In this document: piece by piece, positions 1 through 8,940 of the stretch
Position numbering within the stretch: position 1 is the first letter of the stretch
Layout: the number at the start of each line of letters is the position of its first letter
Origin: Deinococcus humi
GTDB lineage: Bacteria; Deinococcota; Deinococci; Deinococcales; Deinococcaceae
DNA: 64,000 nucleotides
NCBI RefSeq assembly: GCF_014201875.1
Contig: NZ_JACHFL010000004.1
Coordinates: 1-64,000, forward strand
Direction: 5' to 3'
Program-made: the position numbers and the translations under genes
Notes under the pieces: generated by a model
The model's input: the letters and a program-made list of their open reading frames with translations, nothing else
Told to the model about the DNA's origin: nothing
The model's database searches: none

Positions 1-101
1 TTGACTTCCGTTTCAGTGGGTGGAGCGGACGGGGAACAGGCGGCGAGCAGCAAGGTGAGGCCAGCACCGATCAGGACACGGCCAGGATGACGCTTTTCCA
101 T
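1..101 (-). CDS. Lipoprotein N-terminus, cut by window edge
   Basis: The first 33 residues of a minus-strand gene leave the window at base 1. The start is ATG at 99-101, preceded by a GAGGTG ribosome site. The peptide has a basic N-terminus (MEKRHPGR), a hydrophobic stretch and a lipobox-like LLAAC followed by SPSAPP, so a lipoprotein signal peptide is clear. The mature part lies outside the window and no function can be assigned. A short inverted repeat (TGTGGGTAACCACA, 170-183) lies about 70 bp upstream and could be a regulatory site. Confidence 0.7.
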   Translation of the reverse strand, partial: MEKRHPGRVLIGAGLTLLLAACSPSAPPTETEV

Positions 102-289
102 AGACAGCACCTCGTCCCACGACAGAAGGGGTCAGCGCAACCAGACCGGCTGAGGTCAAGGCACTCAATTGTGGGTAACCACAGCCTGCGCTCTGACCTA
201 TGGCTTTGCAAGACAACGGCAAAGTTCATGAAGGAATGACTTAGCCACAAGTAGGTCAAGAGCAATGAGAACTGTGGCCCTTCTGTTGG

Positions 290-828
290 TTGAAGCTAAG
301 CTCGCTTGATGACGCGGCCGGGCGCATGAATACTCTAATTGACGCGATGCTGGACATGCCGCGCACGTCACGGCTGCCGTTGCGGGTCAGGCTGGTAGAC
401 CTGAAAGCGCTGGGCGCGGCGGTGCACATGGAGCTGGACCTTGTGGACCGGCGGGTTGAATGCCGGGTGGGGCGGCTTCCCCTAGTGACGGGCGATCATG
501 ATCTTCTCCGTCAGGTCATGCAGAATTTGCTGTCGAACGCGCTGAAGTACACCGACCTGCGGGAACTGGCGGTAATCTAGGTCTGGGCGGAAGAGCCCCG
601 CACCAGGTGGTATTTGTGCGGGACAACGGGGCCGGATTCGACCCGAAGTACGCGGACAAGTTGTTCGGGGTATTTCAGCGGCTGCACCGCGCTGACGAGT
701 TCGAGGGCATGGGCGTGGGGTTGGCGAACGTGCGCCGCATCGTCTCCAGACATGGCGGTCGGGTGTCAGCAGGAGGTCAGCCAGGAGGAGGCGCCGTGTT
801 CAGCTTCACCCTCTCGAAGCCGCGTTGA
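290..828 (+). pseudogene. Remnant of a sensor histidine kinase (C-terminal half)
   Basis: Two reading phases together spell the end of a histidine kinase. The first (to about 580) has the end of the dimerisation helix and the N box ([10 protein letters not shown]). It meets a TAG at 578-580. The second (from about 607) has the G1 box DNGAGFDP, the F box LFGVFQRLH and the G2 region GVGLANVRR. The phosphoacceptor His box and all sensor domains are missing, because the frame is closed just upstream by a stop at 266-268. One in-frame stop plus one frameshift means it cannot make a working kinase. The text closely resembles the intact kinase ending at 18862, so it is probably a decayed paralogue. 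Confidence 0.8.
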
Positions 829-1219
829 GACTCCGTATGGCGAGCCAGCCGCCGTGGCGCTTCCACAGCGCTTCTGCCATGGCAGCAGCATGAGATGCAC
901 ACGAATCTTGCTGCCCTGGTCTGTCTCCGAGGATCCTCTGGTTGGTGTTTGACGCTGCCTAACAGAGGGCCCACCGGGTGGGGGCTACCAACTCTACCTA
1001 GCCGCCTGTCAGGAAACCGTGTCAACCTTGAGCCCCAATGAGGGTCTTTAACCGGCTGAAGGTCAGCAATTCAATGAGGTCAAGAGCTTTTCACGCGATG
1101 GAGATCTGGCCAGTGTTTATCCCGTCTCATGCTGGTCGCTTGATGACGTTCCCAGTTCAGATAAGGCCAGTACGTCTACGAACAATGCATCCGCACTTCG
1201 TGTCATCTGGGGAAGGCTG
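829..1219. other. Intergenic stretch, nothing recognised
   Basis: There are about 390 bases between the kinase remnant and the PfpI-like gene. No convincing reading frame, RNA or repeat is visible. The short ORFs here have no family character. Confidence 0.5.
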
Positions 1220-1930
1220 ATGCCCCGAAAACTGCGGGACCGCCGCATCGCGGTGCTGGTGACCGACGGCTTCGAGTAGGTCGAACTGACAGTCCCTGTG
1301 GCGGCCCTGCGTGCGGCTGGCGCAGCCGTGGACATCATTTCCCTACGCCGGGGACGCATCCGTGGAATGAATCTCCATGAGCCCGCAGGTCGCGTGCGGG
1401 TGTCCAGAACCCTGGATGAAGCCACGCCACGGGACTATGACGGCCTCCTGATTCCGGGCGGCTTTATTAACCCTGATCTTCTGCGGCAATCTGCGGCTGC
1501 CCGGGAATTCACGCGCGCGTTTGACGCCGTAGGGAAGCCTATCGCCACCCTATGTCACGGCCCATGGCTTCTTGCCTCGGCGGGACGAATGCGCGGACGG
1601 ACGTTGACCTCCTGGCCGGGCATCCGGGATGATCTCGTTCACGCTGGAGCGACCTGGCTGGATCAGGAGGTTGTGCGGGATGGCAACTGGGTGTCGAGCC
1701 GGGGTCCACAGGACATCGCCCCATTCGTCCGGGCGATGCGGGACCTTTTCGCCGGAGCAGGCCCTCTCCCGGTGCAGACCGGGCAGGGAGAATCGTCTCC
1801 CCAGCGAGAGACTCCACCTCAGTTGACCGTTGGCGCCCTGAAGTGGTTGCCACGCCCTTCCTTACGGGGAGCCGCTGAACTCGCCGTGCTCGATGTAAGC
1901 ATCTGGACTATGAGGAGACGACACACCTGA
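1220..1930 (+). pseudogene. DJ-1/PfpI family protein with in-frame TAG near the N-terminus
   Basis: Reading from ATG 1220 gives MPRKLRDRRIAVLVTDGFE, then TAG at 1277-1279, then VELTVPVAALRAAG in the same phase. PfpI/YhbO-type proteins carry a Glu or Gln in the DGFE-x-VEL position, so a single base change of a GAG or CAG codon explains the stop. The rest is well preserved: the nucleophile-elbow motif CHGPW with the expected Cys-His pair, then LTSWPGIRDDL and a C-terminal tail. The family covers deglycase/chaperone/protease-like enzymes of the class I glutamine-amidotransferase fold. Translation could restart at 1298 (ATG), but that product lacks the first beta strand and should not fold normally. 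It is either a recent pseudogene or a readthrough case. Confidence 0.8.
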
Positions 1931-2386
1931 CGCAGAAGCTGAGCGCCACGCATATTGCACCATTCAGTGTCACATCAAGGGTGCCCTTTAGATCACTTCC
2001 TCCATTGACCGTGTTCCGACTTTTAACAACTCGTTGTCAGGGAGCTGAGCCCTAAATCTTAGGGGCCTGACAAGCGCTCCGCTCGCAGTGGAGCATGAGC
2101 CGGTTGGAGGAGCTGAAACAGGTCTGATGGTGGTCATGGGGACGGCTCAGCCCTGCCGCAGCCAGTTGCGGTGAAGCGTCCGCCTGCGCCGAGCGCCTGC
2201 CAGCCGCGCACCCCAACAAACCCCGGCAGGTTCAGCAGGATGGCAGCGCGGTGAAGTTGCAGTGGTGCGCGTCGGAGCTGAACCTGGGACACCGGCCAGT
2301 CTAGAGAAGTCAGAGCTCTCCTTCACTGTTAGTGGGCCTCATGACCCCAGGCCTCCACGCACCGGACTGTTCCTGGGCGGTGCACA
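1931..2386. other. Intergenic stretch with a nested hairpin
   Basis: No gene is recognised in these about 450 bases. At 2034-2073 an outer perfect 8-bp stem (TTGTCAGG/CCTGACAA) encloses an inner imperfect stem (GCCCTAA/TTAGGGGC). It lies about 100 bp after the PfpI frame and has no T-tract, so it may be a structured transcript end or the relic of a mobile-element end. Nothing else stands out. Confidence 0.4.
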
Positions 2387-3334
2387 ATGGGGCGCATGTC
2401 TGCCCCACACGTGCTCGCTTCCCAGCCGCCTGACGTGGATCTGGTCTTCGAGGGTGGGGGCATCAAGGGCATTGCGCTGGTCGGCGCCCTCGAGGTCCTG
2501 ACTGCACACGGTTACCGGGCGCTACGGGTGGCCGGCACCTCGGCGGGGGCCATCGTGGCGGCCCTTTACGTGGCGGGCTACACGCCGGAGGAGTTGCGCG
2601 ACGATCTGCTGTCGTTTGCGTTCTCCAGCTTGCGCGATACCGGCTGGGAGGACCGCGTGCCCGTGGTTGGACCACTGCTGAGCCTCGGCCTGGACTTCGG
2701 ACTCTACGAAGGGGAAGCCCTCGCAGACTGGGTGCGGGAGCGGCTGCTGCGGCGCGGCGTGCAGACTTTTGCCGATCTGCCGACCTTTGAGGGCCAGTGC
2801 CGCTTGCAGGTGGTCGTCTCTGACGTGACCGAGCGCCGCATTCTGCTGTTGCCCCGTGACGCAGCTCGGCTAGGCGTATCGCCGGATGAACTGGAGGTTG
2901 CTGCTGCGCTGCGCATGAGCGCCAGCTTGCCGCTTTACTTTGAGCCGGTGCGCTGGCGCCATCCCCAGACGGGCCGTGAACACCTGCTGGTAGATGGCGG
3001 CTTGCTGTCGAACTTTCCGGTGTGGGCCTTCGACGTGCCAGGCACGCCACGCTGGCCGACCCTGGGCCTGCTGCTGGTGGATGAACACCCGCGTGACGCC
3101 CTGGGCGGCGAGCTGCTGCCACCCGAGTCGGGCCTGACCGATTACCTGAAAAGCCTGGTGTCCACGGTATTGCAGGCGCGGGACCGTCAGTATCTGGAAT
3201 CGGCGGATTTCGTTCGTACCGTTGCAATTCCCAACCTGGGCGTGGGCACCACCGAGTTCGACCTGTCGCCCGAGCGTGCGCTGGCGCTGTACACCTCTGG
3301 CCGCGAGGCTGCCGTGCATTTTCTGGAGACCTGA
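2387..3334 (+). CDS. Patatin-like phospholipase
   Basis: A 315-residue cytoplasmic-type lipid acyl hydrolase. It has the full patatin signature: the oxyanion-hole glycine motif GGGIKG (about residues 23-28), the nucleophile elbow GTSAG with Ser52, and the Asp of the catalytic dyad in VDGGLLSN (Asp203). No signal peptide or membrane segment is visible, so it may act on membrane lipids from inside or be delivered by another route. An alternative ATG nine bases downstream (2396), preceded by GGGGCGC, may be the true start. It stands alone; neighbours give no pathway hint. Confidence 0.9.
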   Translation: MGRMSAPHVLASQPPDVDLVFEGGGIKGIALVGALEVLTAHGYRALRVAGTSAGAIVAALYVAGYTPEELRDDLLSFAFSSLRDTGWEDRVPVVGPLLSLGLDFGLYEGEALADWVRERLLRRGVQTFADLPTFEGQCRLQVVVSDVTERRILLLPRDAARLGVSPDELEVAAALRMSASLPLYFEPVRWRHPQTGREHLLVDGGLLSNFPVWAFDVPGTPRWPTLGLLLVDEHPRDALGGELLPPESGLTDYLKSLVSTVLQARDRQYLESADFVRTVAIPNLGVGTTEFDLSPERALALYTSGREAAVHFLET

Positions 3335-4078
3335 GATTTTGAGGCTTACGTTCGAACCTTCCGGTACGGTGTGTCCCCCGGACGGCGTGAGATGCTGGCG
3401 CAGGCATTGAGAAAGGAATGAGCGGGGCTTCCCTCACTCGCATAAGGCTCAGATTGTTGTGTCATTCCGTCTGGATGCGCTGATGAATTAGGCGCGTTTG
3501 AACCTGTCGACGCTTTTGGAAAATCGGTGCGTGACTTGTGTTGTATCTCGTCGCTTGTACATGCCTGAATGCTCCGCTTCCCAGATCTACAGGCCTCCTT
3601 ACCTGGGTTGTCCGTCCCTTTCGTTGATAATCTGCTGTTCCTGAATTTGGAAATCAAGGGGGAGCTCGGCCGTGGAGTGGTCTTTCCCGGACGCCTGTCG
3701 TATGGCTTGTCCGGTCTGGATTGCCTGCAATGTTCTTGACCGCGCTAGGGGCCGACGTTGTGGAGCGTGGTTCTAGTGGTTGACGCTCCGAATCAGCCAA
3801 TGAGTAGAACGCCCCTTTTCTGATTAGAAGCGGCTCCTGTGGAGAATTTAGTGAATGTAATGCTCACTTGGAAGAGCGGCTCCTATTTAAACGACGTTAT
3901 AGAACATATAAATAGTTGCTTTGGGTTACTTTCATAGGCCTATGCCCGAGCAAGAACATGGGAATTAAAACAGATCCAACACATTTAATCTTGTTGTTTA
4001 ACGTCAATTAAATAATTGACATGTTTATAGTTGGATGAGACAAATTGCGCTTGAATACCTCAAAAGCACACTCACAGT
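3335..4078. other. Intergenic stretch, becoming AT-rich
   Basis: No gene is recognised. From about 3830 to 4090 the composition turns strongly AT-rich, unlike the flanks. This marks either a large promoter region for the TetR-P450 pair or a segment of foreign origin. A good -35-like TTGACA is at 4017-4022, with no convincing -10 behind it. Confidence 0.5.
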
Positions 4079-4116
4079 TGACTGACTAATCAATCGCATG
4101 ATTGATTGGTCAGTCA
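4079..4116. promoter_or_regulatory. Long palindromic operator upstream of TetR-P450
   Basis: The two 17-base arms (TGACTGACTAATCAATC and its near-complement) match at 16 of 17 positions around a 4-base centre. A TTGACT box at 4078-4083 overlaps the left arm, so a bound repressor would cover the promoter. The site is about 137 bp upstream of the TetR start. Autorepression by that TetR is the natural inference. Confidence 0.75.
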
Positions 4117-4253
4117 CAGGAACTAACACGTTTGGAATTGATCTCTCCTCTCTCCTTCAACGCGCTGCAATGCACGCGCCCGCTCCATGCTCTGTGGTAG
4201 CCCAACCGGACTTCGGAGCCCAGCCACCAAAACGTTTTACCTCAGGAGGTCCC

Positions 4254-4868
4254 ATGAAAAAACAACTGCAAACTCAACTGACAGTGACGAAACAGCAGCA
4301 CATTCTCAAAGCTGCCGCCCAGGTCTTCGCCCAGAAGGGATTTCATGCCTCCACTATTAAAGATGTAGCGGCCACCGCTGGCGTGGCTCACGGCTCCGTC
4401 TATACGTACTTCGAGAGTAAAGAAGCCCTTCTCTTGGGGCTTTTTAACCTTATGACCGCGCAGGCGCAGACAGTAACCAGGCCCTCCCCTGCCCCCCAGC
4501 AAAGCCCACACGCATTCTTAAGCGCCGCTCTACGCCAACCATTGGCCGCATTCACCCACGGCAACGCGGAGCTCTTCCGCATCATTTTATCCGAAGCCCT
4601 GGTCAACCGCACCTTCGCAGAGCGGTTCCAAGCCGCCATTCTCGAGCCCATGTTCGACTCAATCAAAGGTTTTCTCAGCCAGATTGTGTTCAGTGAATGG
4701 CGGAGCCAGACAGAGCTGGAACTTCAGGTCCGCGCCATGTCCAGTCTGATTTTTGGCGTCATTGTGCAACGCGCCTTGCAAGACGACCTTCTTGAATCGC
4801 ACTGGGAGGACGTCCCTGATCTGCTCGCCGGCTTGCTGCTCGACGGCCTGAATGGAGTGAAGGTATGA
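4254..4868 (+). CDS. TetR/AcrR family transcriptional regulator
   Basis: A 204-residue one-component repressor. The start is chosen at ATG 4254 because of a strong AGGAGG seven bases upstream; the frame is open further upstream but without regulator-like sequence. The N-terminal helix-turn-helix is typical (AAQVFAQKGFHASTIKDVAA, then GSVYTYFESKEALL, about residues 17-60). The C-terminal ligand domain is variable, as usual. Its TGA overlaps the ATG of the P450 gene (ATGA), so the two are translationally coupled. It probably represses itself and the P450 through the palindrome at 4079-4116; the ligand is unknown. Confidence 0.9.
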   Translation: MKKQLQTQLTVTKQQHILKAAAQVFAQKGFHASTIKDVAATAGVAHGSVYTYFESKEALLLGLFNLMTAQAQTVTRPSPAPQQSPHAFLSAALRQPLAAFTHGNAELFRIILSEALVNRTFAERFQAAILEPMFDSIKGFLSQIVFSEWRSQTELELQVRAMSSLIFGVIVQRALQDDLLESHWEDVPDLLAGLLLDGLNGVKV

Positions 4869-6127
4869 CCCTTGCCACTGCCGATTACCTCACCGCCCCC
4901 CTCACAACCCTCGCCGGGACCGACATCACTGCCGGGACCTTCAAAGCCAATCCATTCGGTTTCTACCAGCGGCTGCGTGAAGACGCTCCAGTGTTTCCAG
5001 TCACGCTCCGTATCGCCAATCGGGCCCAACGGGCATGGCTCGTTACGCGCTACCACGATGTGCTGGCATTACTCAAGGATGACGAGTCCTTTGTTAAAAA
5101 CCCCCGCAACGCCATGACGCCCGAGCAACTCCGCAAGGCCCCGGGCACAAACTTGCCTGGACCATTCAAGGTGCTGCAAACGGGATTGCTCAGCATTGAC
5201 GGTGCCGCCCACGACCGCCTCAAGGTGCTTGTACATCAGGCCTTCACGCCTCGAACCGTCGAGCGGATGCGTGGTCTCGCGCAGCAGGCAGCTGATGACG
5301 CTCTGGACGCTGCCCAACGCCGTGGATCTGCAGATCTGATCAGCGAGTTTGCCCTGCCCGTCCCGCTCCTGGTTATCGGGCGCCTGCTTGGAGTGCCAGA
5401 CAAGGATCACAAACGCTTTAGCGCCTGGACCAGAGCGCTCATCTCAATCGGTGACCGCAATCCGCTGCTGGCGGTGCCGTCCATCCTTTCCTTCCTTTCG
5501 TATATGCGGCGCCTTGTAAGAGACCGCCGGACGTCACCCCAAAACGATCTCATTTCCGCGCTGGTTATTGCTCAGGAGAAACAGGACGCGTTGAATGACG
5601 ACGAAATACTCTCCATGATCTTCCTGCTGCTCTCCGCTGGCCACGAAACAACGGTGAATCTGATTGGAAGCGGCGCCCTCGCCCTTATCCAGCATCCGGA
5701 CCAACTGGAACGGCTCCGGAGCGATCCGGCCCTGATCAAGCCCGCAGTGGAGGAACTGGTGCGCTTCGTCGCTCCTGTCGAGCAAAGTACGGAACGCTAC
5801 GCTGCGCACGATCTCCAGATTGCTGGCGTCCACATCCCGAAAGGGGAACTGGTTATCGGGGTTCTGGCTTCGGCCAACCGAGACGCGGCTCAGTTCGAGC
5901 AACCGAACACGCTGGACCTTGGACGCGCGAACAACAGACATCTCGGTTTTGGGCTGGGCATGCATTATTGCCTTGGCGCGCCCCTGGCTCGCCTTGAAGC
6001 GCAGATCGCTCTCGGCACTCTGGTAGACAGGGCCTCGAACCTGCAGCTGGCGGTGCGTGCTGACAGGCTGACGTGGCGCCGGGGCTTTGTTGTGCGAGGT
6101 TTAGAGCGCCTTCCAGTCATGCTCTAG
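4865..6127 (+). CDS. Cytochrome P450
   Basis: A 420-residue soluble bacterial class I P450. It has the I-helix oxygen-activation motif AGHETT, the ExxR motif of the K helix (EELVR), and the heme-binding loop FGLGMHYCLG with the thiolate ligand Cys369. There is no membrane anchor. Such enzymes need a ferredoxin and a reductase; neither is encoded nearby, so they must come from elsewhere. Co-expression with a TetR regulator suggests inducible oxidation of a small hydrophobic compound, for detoxification or catabolism. The substrate cannot be read from the sequence. Confidence 0.95.
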   Translation: MTLATADYLTAPLTTLAGTDITAGTFKANPFGFYQRLREDAPVFPVTLRIANRAQRAWLVTRYHDVLALLKDDESFVKNPRNAMTPEQLRKAPGTNLPGPFKVLQTGLLSIDGAAHDRLKVLVHQAFTPRTVERMRGLAQQAADDALDAAQRRGSADLISEFALPVPLLVIGRLLGVPDKDHKRFSAWTRALISIGDRNPLLAVPSILSFLSYMRRLVRDRRTSPQNDLISALVIAQEKQDALNDDEILSMIFLLLSAGHETTVNLIGSGALALIQHPDQLERLRSDPALIKPAVEELVRFVAPVEQSTERYAAHDLQIAGVHIPKGELVIGVLASANRDAAQFEQPNTLDLGRANNRHLGFGLGMHYCLGAPLARLEAQIALGTLVDRASNLQLAVRADRLTWRRGFVVRGLERLPVML

Positions 6128-6498
6128 TGGGTAGACCTCAACGAATCATTGTATGACTAGCGCCGCTCCCTTCCAACAGGAGTTCTTCCAAACCCCACTG
6201 CTCAGGGTGAAGCAGCAAGAAGGCATCGGACGCAGAGGCGGTCACATCGACAGTGCTCACCCTTGAACACGGCGGCACCCTACCCCATCAACTCGCCACA
6301 ACCTGAGCCAGTTCAACTGTTGCGCTGTTGTATACCCGGTGCGCAGAGTCCCCGGACGCTGTGCTGTTGACACTCACCGAGCTTTGCATGGAGGTCAGGG
6401 CCGTCCTCGGCGACACTACGCTCCTGGCCGCTCCGCAGCAGAACTACATCCCTTACGTCGTCGCGCCAGCCACCAGCGGCGGCCGCACCATACTCGAA
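6128..6498. other. Intergenic stretch, no gene recognised
   Basis: Several short open frames exist (for example from 6328) but none carries a recognisable motif or ribosome site. Part of it may be decayed coding sequence. The stretch between the hairpin at 6499-6540 and the LysR stop at 6623 is also empty. Confidence 0.4.
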
Positions 6499-6540
6499 TG
6501 CTCGCGCCGGACCACATCTCGAAGTGATCCGGCGCGAGCA
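6499..6540. repeat. Strong GC-rich inverted repeat
   Basis: A perfect 13-bp stem (TGCTCGCGCCGGA and its complement) with a 16-nt loop lies downstream of both the P450 gene (+) and the LysR gene (-). It has no T-tract. It may end transcripts from either side or be a member of a dispersed small repeat. Confidence 0.5.
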
Positions 6541-6622
6541 CCGCATGGTCCGGACCCTCCATCCAGCAGCCTTCGAGCCAAAACCTATGGTGCGCCTCGC
6601 CCTGTCGCGGAACGCAGAGCCG

Positions 6623-7516
6623 TCACCCGGTTGGCCGCAGCAGAGTCACGAACACCTGCACCGCGCTGGACAGCAGCTCTGGCGAGGCGCTCACCACCTC
6701 CAGATTGCGGCTCAGGCCCGGCAGATGCACACGCGGGCCAACCAGCACCCCTGACGCCAGCTCCCGCCGGACAATCAGTTCCGACAAAAAAGCCGCCCCC
6801 AGACCGCTGATCACGGCTTCCTTGACCGCTTCACTGCCCGTCAGGGTCAGCACGTCCTGGGTAACGATACCCGCACGCTCTAGCGCCGCCCACGCCACTT
6901 CACGGGTGCCCGATCCCAGCTCACGCCAGACCAGCCCCAGCCCGCTCAGGTGCGCGGAAGTCAGGGCCTGATGCTGCGCCAGCGGATGCTGCGGGGCCAC
7001 CACCAGCCGGAGGGTGTCACGGGCGAAAGTTCGCCGCGTCAGATCGGCAGGCAGCGCTCCGGCAGCCCCCTCAATCAGTGCCAGCTCACACGCTCCGCCC
7101 ATCAGCGCAGCCAGCACCTCCTGGGTGTTGCCCTGTTGAACGCGCAGGGTTACCCCTGGGAAGCGGGCGTGGTACTGCGCCAGCACTTCGGGCAACAGGG
7201 CCGCCGCAATGGTGCTGCTGGCCGCGATGTTCAGTGTGCCTGTCTCCAGGCCGCGCAGGTCAGCGGCATAGCGTGTAGCGCCAATCAGCGCACGTTCGGC
7301 AGCTACCGCGTGCGGCAGCAGACCCTGACCCGTCGGAGTCAGCCGGACGCCGTAGCGATGGCGGGTCAACAGCGGCTCCCCTACCGCCTGGGTCAGCAGT
7401 TTAATCTGGTTGGAGACAGCGGGTTGTGTCAGGTTCAGTTCCACCGCCGCCGCGCTCAGGTTGCCGTGGCGGGCCACCCGCACGAAAGTCAGCAGGTGCT
7501 CGGGGTTCAGTGCCAT
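6623..7516 (-). CDS. LysR family transcriptional regulator
   Basis: A 297-residue regulator with the standard N-terminal winged helix-turn-helix (FVRVARHGNLSAAAVELNLT, then QPAVSNQIKLL) and a periplasmic-binding-protein-like effector domain from about residue 90. It is divergent from the TDT transporter gene at 7597 with an 80-bp shared spacer, the usual LysR layout for control of the neighbour. The effector is probably the transported anion or a precursor of it (inference). Confidence 0.9.
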   Translation of the reverse strand: MALNPEHLLTFVRVARHGNLSAAAVELNLTQPAVSNQIKLLTQAVGEPLLTRHRYGVRLTPTGQGLLPHAVAAERALIGATRYAADLRGLETGTLNIAASSTIAAALLPEVLAQYHARFPGVTLRVQQGNTQEVLAALMGGACELALIEGAAGALPADLTRRTFARDTLRLVVAPQHPLAQHQALTSAHLSGLGLVWRELGSGTREVAWAALERAGIVTQDVLTLTGSEAVKEAVISGLGAAFLSELIVRRELASGVLVGPRVHLPGLSRNLEVVSASPELLSSAVQVFVTLLRPTG

Positions 7517-7596
7517 GCTTCAGATATACATGAAATTTAGATTTATATCGCGAAGGTCTATTTGAGTTTATAAAGAGGCGCCCCTAGGCTGAGCTT
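7517..7596. promoter_or_regulatory. Divergent LysR/TDT promoter region
   Basis: An AT-rich spacer of 80 bases. An imperfect dyad with ATA and TAT ends and the T-N11-A pattern of LysR sites lies at about 7524-7549. A TTTATAAAG at about 7566-7574 could be the -10 of the transporter promoter. Confidence 0.45.
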
Positions 7597-8736
7597 ATGG
7601 TTACCCGCCCCTCTGCCCCAGACGCTTTGCTCCCCACCATCAGGAACGTGCTGCGCGGTCTGACGCCGAACTGGTTTACCGCCAGCATGGGCACCGGCAT
7701 CGTCTCGCTGATGCTGCCCCACCTGCCCCTGCCCGGTACCGCAGCGCTGGGTGAGGGCCTGTGGGTGCTCAACATGCTGATCTTCGCCGTGCTGACTGTG
7801 CTGTCGCTCGCCCGCATCGCGCTGTGTCCCGCAGACAGCCGCGCCACCCTGCGCCACCCAGCCCAGAGCATGTTCCTGGGCGCCATCCCGATGGGACTGG
7901 CGACCATCATCAACGGTCTGATCGTCTTCGGGGTGCCGCGCTGGGGAATGGACGCGGCGCTGCTGGCCCGCAATCTGTGGATCTTTGACGCGGTCTTGGC
8001 GGCAGGAGTGGGCCTGCTGGTGCCGTACCTGATGTTCACCCGCCAGGACCACGCCCTCGAACGCATGACGGCCCTGTGGCTGCTGCCTGTCGTGGCGTCG
8101 GAAGTGGCCGCCGCCAGCGCCGGGCAGATCGCGCCGCAACTGGGGACGGTCGCCGCCATACCGCTGCTGTACAGCGGCTACGTACTGTTTGCGCTGTCGG
8201 TACCGATCGCGCTGATGATCCTGACCGTATTTATGCTGCGGCTGGCACAACACAAGCTTCCCCCCGCCGAACTGGGCGTGAGCATGTTCTTGCCCCTCGG
8301 GCCGCTTGGCACCGGGGCGCTGGCCCTGCTGCAACTGGGCGAGGCCGCCCCCCGCGTGCTGGCCGCGCAAGGCCTGGAGGCATTCAGCCCAGTTCTGACG
8401 GGCGCCGGACTACTGGGCGGCCTGATGCTGTGGGGCTTCGGGACCTGGTGGCTGGCCCTGGCCTGCCTGACCACGCTGCGCTTCATCAGGCAGGGCCTGC
8501 CCTTTAACCTGGGCTGGTGGGCCTTCACCTTCCCGCTGGGCGTCTTCACCGCCGCCACCTTCAACCTGGGCAGCCTGACCCACCTGGCGTTTTTCACCGG
8601 CCTGGGATATGTGTTTGTCCCCCTGCTGGTGATCCTCTGGCTGATGGTCACAGTTCGCACTGCACAGGGGGTCTGGCGTGGGGAGCTGCTGGGAAGCGTC
8701 CTCGTCTCGCCTGCCACCGGCCTGCCCCGCGCCTGA
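7597..8736 (+). CDS. TDT (TehA/SLAC1/Mae1-type) anion transporter
   Basis: A 379-residue integral membrane protein with about ten hydrophobic helices. The N-terminal NWFTASMGTGIVSLML is the signature of the tellurite-resistance/dicarboxylate transporter (TDT) family, which includes TehA channels, C4-dicarboxylate/malate carriers and sulfite exporters. Which anion is moved cannot be decided from the sequence. The divergent LysR gene suggests induction by that anion. No strong ribosome site precedes the ATG. Confidence 0.85.
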   Translation: MVTRPSAPDALLPTIRNVLRGLTPNWFTASMGTGIVSLMLPHLPLPGTAALGEGLWVLNMLIFAVLTVLSLARIALCPADSRATLRHPAQSMFLGAIPMGLATIINGLIVFGVPRWGMDAALLARNLWIFDAVLAAGVGLLVPYLMFTRQDHALERMTALWLLPVVASEVAAASAGQIAPQLGTVAAIPLLYSGYVLFALSVPIALMILTVFMLRLAQHKLPPAELGVSMFLPLGPLGTGALALLQLGEAAPRVLAAQGLEAFSPVLTGAGLLGGLMLWGFGTWWLALACLTTLRFIRQGLPFNLGWWAFTFPLGVFTAATFNLGSLTHLAFFTGLGYVFVPLLVILWLMVTVRTAQGVWRGELLGSVLVSPATGLPRA

Positions 8737-8940
8737 GTCCTACACCTGCGCCGCACCCGCATCTCACGGTCTTGGTCCAATCTGCTCAAGTCTGGCACCA
8801 TCGAGTCAAGCTGAGCAAGATCAGCATGGGGCTATAACTCCCTGACCTTTTGGCGGCGCAGAGGCGATCACCGCGAGGGAAGTCGGGAGCTAGGAAGCAC
8901 CTGACCGCTGGGCACCGCGTCACCCTTCCCCTACAGCTTG

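Noticed and set aside
2463..3443. 326-codon minus-strand open frame
   Set aside because: Opposite the patatin gene; Arg/Pro/Ala-rich with no motif.
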